DNA of 64,000 nt from Faeciplasma sp900553675 (GTDB lineage: Bacteria > Bacillota > Clostridia > Oscillospirales > Ruminococcaceae): positions 62,001 through 126,000 of the forward strand of contig CAUAFG010000003.1 in NCBI GenBank assembly GCA_958428235.1, in the 5' to 3' direction. The notes beneath the pieces are model-generated. The model searched no databases. It saw only the letters and a list, made by a program, of their open reading frames with translations, and had not been told where the DNA came from. The first letter of the stretch is position 1. Every line of letters begins with the position of its first letter. This document shows positions 26,288 through 34,004 of this stretch, piece after piece. Made by a program: the position numbers and the translations under genes.

Positions 26288-27582
26288 TATTGCTTGTCAC
26301 TGTCGTCAAATCTGTCGCCGCATTCGGGACAGAATTTTGGGGGATTGTGGGGATCTTCCGGCTCCCAGCCGCACTTATCACACTTATACAGCGGCTGGTC
26401 GGCAGGCTTTTTAGCACCGCATTCCGAGCAGAATCTGCCCTTGTTCAGCGTTCCGCAGGAGCAGACCCAGCCCTCGGGCCGCTTGGTTCCGCACTCGGGG
26501 CAGAACTTTCCGCTTACGGTCGCTCCACAGGAGCATTTCCAGCTGTCGGCATTTGCAGCTTCATTCTTGGGGGTGTTCTGACCCATTGCATACAAATTCT
26601 GAGGATTTACTCCGCCGGCGTTCATTGCCATGCCCATGCCCATAAAGCCGGTCATAGCTCCGCCCTTGTTGCCTGCGGCTGCCTTCATAGCCTCCGCCTG
26701 AGCTTCTACAAGTGTGGCTGCCGCCATGGTGGGGTCCTTTAACATTCCGGAGTGCTGCGCGCTCTTGATAAGCTGCTGATCCGCTTCGGGGAGAGTTACC
26801 GAACCTAAGGATACCGTTACAACCTCGATGCCCCTGAGTTCCTTCCACTTCTTGGACAAAGTATCGTTAAGAGCGTTTTCAAGCTCGGTGTTGTGAGCAA
26901 TTATCTGGTTGGGGCGCAGCTCCATCGCTGAAAGCTTCGCCAGAGAGGGCTGCAAAGCGGAGATGAACTCGGTTTTCAGCTGTGAATCAAGCTGATCCCT
27001 TGTGTAATCGCGGGAAACGTTTCCGCAGACGTTGGCGTAGAACAAAAGCGGATCGGAAATCTTGTAGGAATAAACGCCGTTGCAGCGCAAAGAGACGTCA
27101 ATATCCAGACCGATTTTTGTATCCACAACTCTGAAAGGAACAGGATTTGCCGTTCCGAACTTGTTGTCTATAATTTCCTTGGTATTGAAGTAGTAAACGC
27201 GCTGATCCTTTGCGGTGTCGCCGCCGTGAGTAAAGCGTCTTGCAAGCGTTTTAAAGGTTTCGGCAATGCTGTCGCCCAGATTTCCGGAAAATACGCTCGG
27301 CTCGGATGAGGAATCATATGTGAACTGACCGGGTTCGGCGCAGACCTCTACCACTCTGCCCTGCTCTACTATAATCATGCACTGACCGTCGGCAACGGCG
27401 ATTCCCGAACCGTTGGTTATAACATTATCGCTTCCGGATGTGTTTGAAGACTTTCCGCTTACTCTTTTCCGTCCCCTTGCAACAAGAGTGTCCTTGTCAA
27501 GCGAATCGCAGTAGTAAAATTCCTTCCACTGATCCGCCAGAGTCGATTTGAGTGCTGTACGTCCTGCTTTAATAAGTCCCAT
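26287..27582 (-). CDS. SPFH-domain protein with three C-terminal zinc ribbons (YdjI-like)
   Basis: The product is 431 aa. Residues up to about 310 match the SPFH/band-7-like domain of YdjI-type proteins, including the opening MGLIKAGRTALKSTLADQWKE (in part) and a Gly/Met/Asn-rich linker. Three zinc ribbons end the protein: CSCGATVSGKFCPECG, CSCGTLNKGRFCSECG and CDKCGWE ... FCPECG. In B. subtilis YdjI helps place membrane-stress proteins. It is first in the operon and has an AGGAG-type site before the ATG. Confidence 0.85.
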   Translation of the reverse strand: MGLIKAGRTALKSTLADQWKEFYYCDSLDKDTLVARGRKRVSGKSSNTSGSDNVITNGSGIAVADGQCMIIVEQGRVVEVCAEPGQFTYDSSSEPSVFSGNLGDSIAETFKTLARRFTHGGDTAKDQRVYYFNTKEIIDNKFGTANPVPFRVVDTKIGLDIDVSLRCNGVYSYKISDPLLFYANVCGNVSRDYTRDQLDSQLKTEFISALQPSLAKLSAMELRPNQIIAHNTELENALNDTLSKKWKELRGIEVVTVSLGSVTLPEADQQLIKSAQHSGMLKDPTMAAATLVEAQAEAMKAAAGNKGGAMTGFMGMGMAMNAGGVNPQNLYAMGQNTPKNEAANADSWKCSCGATVSGKFCPECGTKRPEGWVCSCGTLNKGRFCSECGAKKPADQPLYKCDKCGWEPEDPHNPPKFCPECGDRFDDSDKQ

Positions 27583-27871
27583 AATGATTTCTCCTTCCGA
27601 TATTACGTTATATTATAATTTTGCGACAATATTTCAAATCCGGCATATAACCCTATACTTCCGCCGGATTCCGCCCAAGGGCAGAAAAAAGTTTTAAGAT
27701 CTGAACGCAGAGCAAATATAATAATTCAATGAGCTTATCCTACCTTGCACATTAACATATAACAAATAACAAATTGGAATAACGGCAAGACCTATACCTT
27801 GAACTATTACAAAAAAGCTTTCAAAAAAGTCTGCTGCTGCGGACAAACCGGGAAAGCTATCATATATCAAA
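27583..27871. other. gap between YdjI-like and DIP1984-like genes
   Basis: About 290 bases without a supported gene. A 71-codon minus-strand frame (27694-27909) with one hydrophobic stretch overlaps the neighbour's end, but it starts with TTG and has no ribosome site. The promoter of the ydjI-like gene probably lies near 27600-27650, where an A/T-rich TATAAT is present without a clear -35. Confidence 0.3.
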
Positions 27872-28381
27872 TCAGATATCAATTTCCATGGTTTCGGTGG
27901 TGTTAACAATATCCAAAGCGGTCTGTGCTTTGCTCAAAAGCTCGGATACGGCGCTGTAATCCTCGGCAGCCTTTGTCACGTCATAGTTGGCATAAAGGTA
28001 ATCAATCACAGCGTTTGAGCCATAGCCGGAGGCGCTTTTTCTCTCCTTGGGCAGGCGGGATGACATTGCCAAAAGCCTTGCCTTCTTTTCGGTGAGCTGA
28101 GGGATATAAACAAGCATTTCATCTATTGTAATGTCAAAGCCGGTGACAGTGTGGGTCGTGTTGAATACATTTATAGCGTGCTTTACCTTTCTGATATCGG
28201 CGTTGAGGGCTTCGAGCTTCTGAGCTGCAGCGGAATAATCGTATTCCGGACGGACGGACTCGACGTCCTCCCCCAAAGCGGCGCTGAAAGTAGAGCTGCG
28301 GGATTCGTTATCCAAAAGCATACATTTTTCTTCGTTGAGCTTTTTTAAAAGCTTATTCGCCTCGGCGGAAGTATATTTCAT
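27872..28381 (-). CDS. DIP1984-like family protein
   Basis: The product is 169 aa and mostly helical, with heptad-like stretches (KLEALNADIRKVKHAINVFN near residue 60, in part). The pattern IxxxNTTHTVxG, a central IDEMLVYIPQLTEKKARLL and a closing VNTTETMEIDI resemble DIP1984/septicolysin-like proteins, whose role is unknown. ATG at 28381 is chosen: AAAGGATG lies upstream, and a TTG two codons earlier is less likely. It follows the HD-GYP gene by about 20 bases. Confidence 0.55.
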   Translation of the reverse strand: MKYTSAEANKLLKKLNEEKCMLLDNESRSSTFSAALGEDVESVRPEYDYSAAAQKLEALNADIRKVKHAINVFNTTHTVTGFDITIDEMLVYIPQLTEKKARLLAMSSRLPKERKSASGYGSNAVIDYLYANYDVTKAAEDYSAVSELLSKAQTALDIVNTTETMEIDI

Positions 28382-28400
28382 TAACAATCATCCTTTCGTT

Positions 28401-30308
28401 TTATTCGGGAATTTCTATTTTGCGGCGTGCCTCGTAGGCACGGCAATAAACATTTTTGCGGCGCTCAGACATATTATCCTTAAGACGTATGCAGAAATCG
28501 GCATTATCAAACAGCCTGACTATATCGGGCGAATACCTTGTGCCGCTTCCCTGCCTAAGCTCATCCACAAGAGCTTCAAAGGTTTTTGTCTGGGCATAGC
28601 TTCTGCCGATACTGTCGGTTGCGGCGTCGAGCGAGTCGGCAACGGTTACAATATCTATAATCGAACGTGCAGACTCATTGGTTTCGCCGTGTTTAACCGG
28701 ATAGCCGCCCTTGCCGTTATACTAAAGGTGATGCTTCAGCGCAACCTCAGATTCTATTTCAAGGTCGTCATAACTTTTCAGAAGAGCGTATCCCATAACC
28801 GGATGATACTTTATAACCTCAAACTCCTCATCTAAAAGCTTTCTTCCATAGGTTGTTATATATGAAAGAACATTGCTTTTGCCAACATCGTGATACAGCC
28901 CGCAGCGATACGCGCGGTTTGCATAAGCCTGCATATTGGCGATGATATCCTCGGCAGACTCGGCTCCGAAAACTCCGCCTAAAATCTTAGGCTCAGTGCG
29001 GATGGTTTCTTCAAAAATCTCTCTTGTAAGATAAGCCACCATTACCGAATGAACAAACGTTGAGGTGTGGCACAAAATCATCATTTCCATAATTCGCGCC
29101 CTTGAAAAGCTGCTGCCATATGTCTGCTCTCTTACAAGCTCCGACACCCAATGGCTGGTATACTCACCGAACAGCTCGTTCGGAAAGTTGTCGAAAAACT
29201 CGACCGCACGGTTCAGGGCGGCTTTAATCCTTGGGCGATACCGCTCAGCGTCGGCGCTGTTCATATATTCCATATAATGGCTTGCATATGTTGGAAAGCC
29301 GATGTTGGCGGTTATGCCATTTTGGGTATAATCCTTCGGGTCGGCTTTTTCATTGGTATCCAAAAGGATGTCCACAACCTCTTTGATATCCGCCTTACCC
29401 GCGTGGAACCTTGCAGCGGCATAAACATAGCAGGTTCTTACCCCGACCGACTGATGCCTGCGTCTTGCTATCTCCTCCTGATGATTGTATACATACTCGG
29501 CGGATTCCAGAACGTCCTGCTTCATGCGCTCGATCAGCGGACTTTCGATACTATTCTCGTGCGCTGTTCGCAGACATGAAAGATATGTTGTTCTGTCAAA
29601 GTGCATGGCATATTCATAATTGCTCCACGGAAGTCCGGGATTAAGACCTCGGTAATGCGGCGATTTCATTATGCCGATAGTCTGCTCAAAAATTTTTGAA
29701 TACTCCTCATATCCGGCATATGAGTCGTCGCTGCCGACAGTCCAGTTGTTGTCGCCTTTTATTGCCGGATGTCCGTATTTTCTGTTGCCAAGGCACCTGA
29801 TTATATACCCTCTGGTGTCCTCATCGTCGATTTCCTCATACTGAGTTATATACGAAGCGCCCTTGCAGTAATAGCCGTAAAGCTCCTCACCGTTGGTGTT
29901 TATCCTCATAGAGCCAATCGACAGATGAAGATAGTAAAGCGTCATTCCCTGATAATACAGCTCTTTAATCATCAGGTTTCTTTTGCCGTAATGCTCGGCA
30001 TATTTATATATAAGATTATGGATTTTATACGCGATGCCGATATCGCACCCATTTGCATTTTTGAACAGAATATCGGCAAACTCTGAAAGCTCATCAACAT
30101 ACTCTTGGGTAAGAGCAAGCGGGTTAATATTCAGGATATTTTCTTTCAGAAATTCGTCGTTTTCGCGCTTTAGCTTGGCAAGTCTTTCGGCGTTTAAATG
30201 TATCATCTCAAGAAGCTTATCACGCGGCACGTCGCAGGATATCTTCGGGCGAACAAGGTCGTTAGCTTCTTTGATATTTGCGAAATATCGTTCAAACGAC
30301 TCCCGCAT
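28401..30308 (-). pseudogene. HD-GYP domain gene with one in-frame TAG
   Basis: The frame runs 635 codons from 30308 to the TAA at 28401, broken only by TAG at 28722-28724. The N-terminal ~380 residues are a helical TPR-like region of unknown role. The C-terminal domain has HD (LYHDVGKSNVLSYI, about residue 470) and continues to VALKHHL, then TAG, then YNGKGGYP, which completes the HHxxxNGKGGYP signature of HD-GYP cyclic-di-nucleotide phosphodiesterases. The stop thus cuts the catalytic domain just after the second metal-binding motif. Either a recent mutation or a base-call error. Confidence 0.82.
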
Positions 30309-30409
30309 TAAAACAACTCTCCTTCACATATCAATTCTAAAAACAAACATATTGATTATATCATATTTTAGCTGCTATGTAAAGTGATAAGTATGGCAAA
30401 TTTATTCTT

Positions 30410-30444
30410 AAAAACAAAAAGAGCCCGATTAAGGACTCTTTTCT
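30410..30444 (-). terminator. terminator of surface protein A1
   Basis: AAAAGAGTCC, short loop, GGGCTCTTTTTG on the minus strand. It is one of four closely similar hairpins in this array. Confidence 0.75.
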
Positions 30445-30461
30445 GTTAAATTATCTTACTA

Positions 30462-31223
30462 TTACTTTCTCTTGGAGGCTACAACAGCAGCTGCTGCTAT
30501 CGCCATGGGGAGAAGCGCTAAAACTATGCCGGTGTTGGCAGGCTCGGTAGTATCAGCTGAGGGGGTAGGCTCGGTGGCATCATCAGCGGGAGCTGTGGCA
30601 TCATCTTCAGGAGAAGAGGTGTCGTCGGCAGCAGGAGCTGCGGTCTCGCCATTGTAGGACTTATATGTAAGGGTGAATCTGATTTCGGTCAGAGCGTCCA
30701 TATAAGCCTGAATTTCCGCGGGAGTTGAACCTGCAACCTTGTCAAAGCCGTCCAAAGCGTGAGAGTTGGTGTTGCCTGCTATTCCGCCCCAATCGGGTTC
30801 GTAGCAATCAAGGTTAGCGGTGTATTCGCCTGCTACCTTTGCAACATAATCCTCATATCCTGTTGCCTTAAAGGTAACGTCTGAGATTTCGTAAACAATA
30901 GTGGTCTTGTCGCCTACAACTGCAACATTCTGGTCGAGGGTCATGTCCAGAACCTGCATACCGTACTGATAGCCGGTAGTGTCTCTGTTGACTTCTTTTC
31001 TCCAGTTATCGCCGGTGTAAACGATTTCCTTGGTTTCGCCCAGAGCAACGTCAACCTCGTTTCCGTCGGCTGCGAAAGCGGGAACCCATTTCCATGCGGT
31101 CTGATCCTGCATATAAACCTGAAGACGGATGCTCTTGTTGGATTCGTCAACGGCGAAAGCAGGAATGCACATTACCGCCATAAGCATTACGGCGGCTAAA
31201 ACGATTGATACAATTCTTTTCAT
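30462..31223 (-). CDS. secreted surface protein, type A (copy 1)
   Basis: The product is 253 aa from the ATG at 31223, where GGAGGAAATACC immediately precedes. It has a signal peptide (ending AFA-VDE), a beta-rich body with W-rich and aromatic positions (QTAWKWVPAF, GYQYGMQVLD, SDVTFKATGYEDYV, ALTEIRFTLTYKSYNG), a Pro/Ala/Thr/Asp linker, then PANTG, a hydrophobic segment and a basic KRK tail. The end resembles a sortase sorting signal with PANTG in place of LPXTG. It is a paralogue of the gene at 32261. A carbohydrate-binding role is plausible but not shown. Confidence 0.75.
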   Translation of the reverse strand: MKRIVSIVLAAVMLMAVMCIPAFAVDESNKSIRLQVYMQDQTAWKWVPAFAADGNEVDVALGETKEIVYTGDNWRKEVNRDTTGYQYGMQVLDMTLDQNVAVVGDKTTIVYEISDVTFKATGYEDYVAKVAGEYTANLDCYEPDWGGIAGNTNSHALDGFDKVAGSTPAEIQAYMDALTEIRFTLTYKSYNGETAAPAADDTSSPEDDATAPADDATEPTPSADTTEPANTGIVLALLPMAIAAAAVVASKRK

Positions 31224-31348
31224 TGGTATTTCCTCCATAATATAATTCGGTCGGATATAATTCTGAATTGAAGTGACAAATCGGCAGAATTGTGTCAACG
31301 CAGCCGTATATGTCAGTTATATCACAAATTAAATATCTAACCAATTAT

Positions 31349-31377
31349 ATGATACCATGCAGAATTTGTTTTGTCAA
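31349..31377 (-). promoter_or_regulatory. promoter of type A copy 1
   Basis: Minus-strand TTGACA (31372-31377), 17 bases, TATCAT (31349-31354), followed at once by ATAATTGGTT. The TGGTT element recurs at the same place in all four array promoters. Confidence 0.65.
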
Positions 31378-31397
31378 TACACTGTGGAGTAAAAATC

Positions 31398-31432
31398 AAA
31401 AAAGAGCCATATTTCAGGCTCTTTTTTGTATT
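31398..31432 (-). terminator. terminator of surface protein B1
   Basis: Perfect stem AAAAAAGAGCC / GGCTCTTTTTT (31398-31408 with 31417-31427). It lies 21 bases upstream of the promoter of copy A1 as counted on the minus strand. Confidence 0.8.
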
Positions 31433-31453
31433 TGATTCGGTTAAGAATCTTAA

Positions 31454-32131
31454 TTACTTTCTCTTAGAAACTACAACAGCAGCTGCTGCTACAGCCATGG
31501 GGAGAAGTGCGAGAACGATACCGGTGTTAGCGGGCTCAGAGGTCTCAGCAGGAGCTTCGGTGTTCTCGGCAGGAGCTTCGGTGTTCTCTGCGGGAGTCTC
31601 GGTGTTCTCTGCGGGAGTCTCAGCGGGAGCTTCGACAGGAGCATCAGGAACGATTACAGAAACACTGTAGGTCTTAGCACCTGCGCAAGCACCGTTGATC
31701 CAGTTGTAAGCCTCAAGGGTAGCACCTGCAGCTTCTGCAGCGCTGAGAATGGTAGCACCGTCAATGGTGATTATTGCATAATCGCCATCAATAACAACGC
31801 TTTCAGCAGCTAACTGACCTTCGCCGTTTGCAAAATTGAAATGAGCGATAACATTTACCCAACTGCTGGTATCCTGGAAGCCATACTGATAACCGTGACC
31901 ATCAGCTCCGTCACCAACAATAGCGTCAGCCTTGATTACGAGCTTTGCACCCTCAGTCTTAAGAGCGGCAACAAGGTCAGCGTTGCTCTTAAGGTCAAGA
32001 TCTTCTTTCCACCAGCCGTTGTCCTCGGGGAAAGGAATCTCATGCTCGAAGAGGGTTTCGTCAGCAAAAGCAACTACGCTCATAGAAAGAACGAGAGCCA
32101 GAGCCAACACAATTGATAAAATTTTCTTCAT
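31454..32131 (-). CDS. secreted surface protein, type B (copy 1)
   Basis: The product is 225 aa. Signal peptide ends AFA-DE. The single body domain has ETLFEHEIPFPEDNGWWKED, KSNADLVAALKTEGAK, DGHGYQYGFQDT and HFNFANGEGQ, a pattern shared with the gene at 33143 but not with the type A genes. A tandem linker of ETPAEN/EAPAEN units follows, then PANTG, hydrophobic segment and KRK tail. Family unknown; the exposed aromatic residues recall carbohydrate-binding modules. GGAGG lies upstream of the ATG. Confidence 0.75.
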   Translation of the reverse strand: MKKILSIVLALALVLSMSVVAFADETLFEHEIPFPEDNGWWKEDLDLKSNADLVAALKTEGAKLVIKADAIVGDGADGHGYQYGFQDTSSWVNVIAHFNFANGEGQLAAESVVIDGDYAIITIDGATILSAAEAAGATLEAYNWINGACAGAKTYSVSVIVPDAPVEAPAETPAENTETPAENTEAPAENTEAPAETSEPANTGIVLALLPMAVAAAAVVVSKRK

Positions 32132-32175
32132 TTTGTTTTTCCTCCATAAGATTATATTGGCGTAAAACCATAATT

Positions 32176-32204
32176 ATAATATCACTTATATCTTGCCTTG
32201 TCAA
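32176..32204 (-). promoter_or_regulatory. promoter of type B copy 1
   Basis: Minus-strand TTGACA (32199-32204), 17 bases, TATTAT (32176-32181), then AATTATGGTTTTA. Same layout as the other array promoters. Confidence 0.65.
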
Positions 32205-32214
32205 GATATTTAAT

Positions 32215-32246
32215 AAAAAAGAGCCCGTTTTAAAGGCTCTTTTTTA
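32215..32246 (-). terminator. terminator of surface protein A2
   Basis: Perfect stem AAAAAAGAGCC / GGCTCTTTTTT (32215-32225 with 32235-32245). Confidence 0.8.
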
Positions 32247-32260
32247 ATAAATTTAATAAA

Positions 32261-33007
32261 TTACTTTCTCTTAGAAACTACAACAGCAGCAGCTGCAACA
32301 GCCATAGGAAGAAGTGCGAGAACGATACCGGTGTTAGCGGGCTCAGTGGTATCTGCTGCAGGAGCAGTCTCAGCAGCGGGCTCGGTGGTTTCAGCAGCAG
32401 GCTCAGTTGTTTCGGCAGCGGGAGCAGTCTCAGCAGCAGGAGCTACATAAGCAGAACCGTCAGCCTTAACGCCGTTGTAAGCATCATATGTAACAGTGAA
32501 GGTGATTTCGGTCATAGCAGTAAGGTAAGCAGCCCAGTCGGTAACCTCAGAGCTTCCGCAAGCGGCAGTAAGATCGAAGCTGATATTATCAGAGTTTCCG
32601 GAAAGACCCCAAGACTCAGCCTTAGCAGTAAGGTCAACATCTCTTACCTGAGCAGGAATTACATAATCAGCGTATCCTTCAGCCTTAACGGTGATATCAG
32701 ATACGGTGTAAGTGATGTGAGAAGTTTCGCCGTCGTTTTCAAGGGTGTCATCACCGGTCTGAATAGCAAAGTTGATGCTTGCGCTTGTATCGAGGTTATC
32801 GAAAGCGGAAAGATCGGTTACAACAAATTCAGCGCTTTCGCCCAAAGGAATGTTGGTGAAAGCAGTGGAATGCCACGACCAGTCAGATGTGGGCTGAGCA
32901 AAAATCTGAACAGAAATGCCCTTAGTGTCCTTGAGAGCAAATGCGTTTACAGTGCAAACTGACATAAGCATTGCAACAACAAGTACGATTGATAAAATTT
33001 TCTTCAT
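32261..33007 (-). CDS. secreted surface protein, type A (copy 2)
   Basis: The product is 248 aa. Signal peptide ends AFA-LKD. The body shares with copy 1 the VQIFAQPTSDWSWHSTAF / LGE opening, SDITVKAEGYADYV and AMTEITFTVTYDAYNG. The linker is made of repeats of ETTEPAA/ETAPAA type, followed by PANTG, hydrophobic segment and KRK tail. GGAGGAAG precedes the ATG. The A2-B2 pair repeats the A1-B1 order, so the array arose by duplication of a two-gene unit (inference). Confidence 0.75.
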   Translation of the reverse strand: MKKILSIVLVVAMLMSVCTVNAFALKDTKGISVQIFAQPTSDWSWHSTAFTNIPLGESAEFVVTDLSAFDNLDTSASINFAIQTGDDTLENDGETSHITYTVSDITVKAEGYADYVIPAQVRDVDLTAKAESWGLSGNSDNISFDLTAACGSSEVTDWAAYLTAMTEITFTVTYDAYNGVKADGSAYVAPAAETAPAAETTEPAAETTEPAAETAPAADTTEPANTGIVLALLPMAVAAAAVVVSKRK

Positions 33008-33051
33008 TGTATTCTTCCTCCAAAAAATTGTATTGGTATAAAACCATTAAT

Positions 33052-33080
33052 ATAGTATCACTATCTGCTCAATTTGTCAA
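33052..33080 (-). promoter_or_regulatory. promoter of type A copy 2
   Basis: Minus-strand TTGACA (33075-33080), 17 bases, TACTAT (33052-33057), then ATTAATGGTTTTA. Confidence 0.65.
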
Positions 33081-33097
33081 TATAATATAACAAAAAA

Positions 33098-33130
33098 TAA
33101 AAAAGAGCCCAATAAAGGACTCTTTTTTAT
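33098..33130 (-). terminator. terminator of surface protein B2
   Basis: AAAAAAGAGTCC, short loop, GGGCTCTTTTTT on the minus strand. The stem resembles the other three array terminators with one mismatch. Confidence 0.75.
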
Positions 33131-33142
33131 AGATTTAACAAA

Positions 33143-33799
33143 TTACTTTCTCTTAGAAACTACAACAGCAGCTGCTGCTACAGCCATGGGGAGAAGAGCG
33201 AGAACGATGCCGGTGTTAGCGGGCTCGGAAGTCTCGTCAGCTGCGGGAGCAGTCTCAGCAGCGGGTTCATTAGTCTCGGCAGCAGGCTCGGTGGTCTCAG
33301 CAGCAGGAGCGTCAGGAACGATTACAGAAATGCTGTAGGTTTTTCCGGCAGCAGCGCCGTTAATCCACTGCCATGACTCTGTGCTAACGCCGTTAGCTTC
33401 ACAAGCAGCCAAGAATGCAGCAGCATCAAAGGTGATGTAAGAATAATCGCCGTCAACAATAGCACTGTCAGCACCGATAGCACCTTCGCCATTAGCGAAA
33501 TTGGAGTGGCAAAGAACGTTGCCCCAGTCATCAACTGTTTCCTGAATACCATACTGGAAGCCGTGTCCCTCGGCACCGTCAGCAACAGCTGCATCAGCCT
33601 TAACTACAACCTTAGCGCCTTCGGTCTGAAGAGCAGCTATAAAATCAGCATTGCTCTTAAAGTCCTGATCGTCTTTCCACCAGCCGTGCTCTTCGGGGAA
33701 CTTAACTTCATATGTGAAGAGAACTTCCTCGGCAAGAGCAACAACGCTCATTGAAAGAACGAGAATCATTGCCAAAACGATTGATACAAATTTTTTCAT
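33143..33799 (-). CDS. secreted surface protein, type B (copy 2)
   Basis: The product is 218 aa. Signal peptide ends ALA-EE. The body matches copy 1: EVLFTYEVKFPEEHGWWKDD, KSNADFIAALQTEGAK, EGHGFQYGIQET, HSNFANGEGA. An ETTEPAA/ETNEPAA linker leads to PANTG, a hydrophobic segment and KRK tail nearly identical to the other three. AGGAGG lies before the ATG. It lies next to the GH10 xylanase gene, which makes plant-fibre binding a reasonable guess. Confidence 0.75.
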   Translation of the reverse strand: MKKFVSIVLAMILVLSMSVVALAEEVLFTYEVKFPEEHGWWKDDQDFKSNADFIAALQTEGAKVVVKADAAVADGAEGHGFQYGIQETVDDWGNVLCHSNFANGEGAIGADSAIVDGDYSYITFDAAAFLAACEANGVSTESWQWINGAAAGKTYSISVIVPDAPAAETTEPAAETNEPAAETAPAADETSEPANTGIVLALLPMAVAAAAVVVSKRK

Positions 33800-33849
33800 C
33801 GATTTTTCCTCCTATTAAATACATATGTATTTTGGTATTAACCACTAAT

Positions 33850-33878
33850 ATGGTAGCACATTTGATAGCATATGTCAA
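33850..33878 (-). promoter_or_regulatory. promoter of type B copy 2
   Basis: Minus-strand TTGACA (33873-33878), 17 bases, TACCAT (33850-33855), then ATTAGTGGTTAATACC. Confidence 0.65.
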
Positions 33879-34004
33879 TAGATAAAACATAAATATTCAA
33901 TTTTTCAGTGAATTTGTTACAATATATAGTACTTTTTCGATAATTTCAACAAGTGCAGATATTAATATATTAAATTGCAATATTAATAAATTAAGATTTT
34001 AAAC

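Noticed and set aside
27694..27909. A 71-codon minus-strand frame with one hydrophobic stretch
   Set aside because: TTG start, no ribosome site, and it overlaps the end of the DIP1984-like gene in another frame. Kept only as a note in the gap entry.
5718..30308. Stop-codon reassignment as the cause of the two in-frame stops
   Set aside because: TAA, TAG and TGA all end many intact genes in this window, so the code is standard. Mutation or base-call error is simpler.
31560..31640. Tandem repeats in the linker of type B copy 1, considered as a CRISPR or microsatellite locus
   Set aside because: They are in-frame 6-7 residue coding repeats of Pro/Ala/Glu/Thr linker, without spacers, and fit surface-protein linkers.
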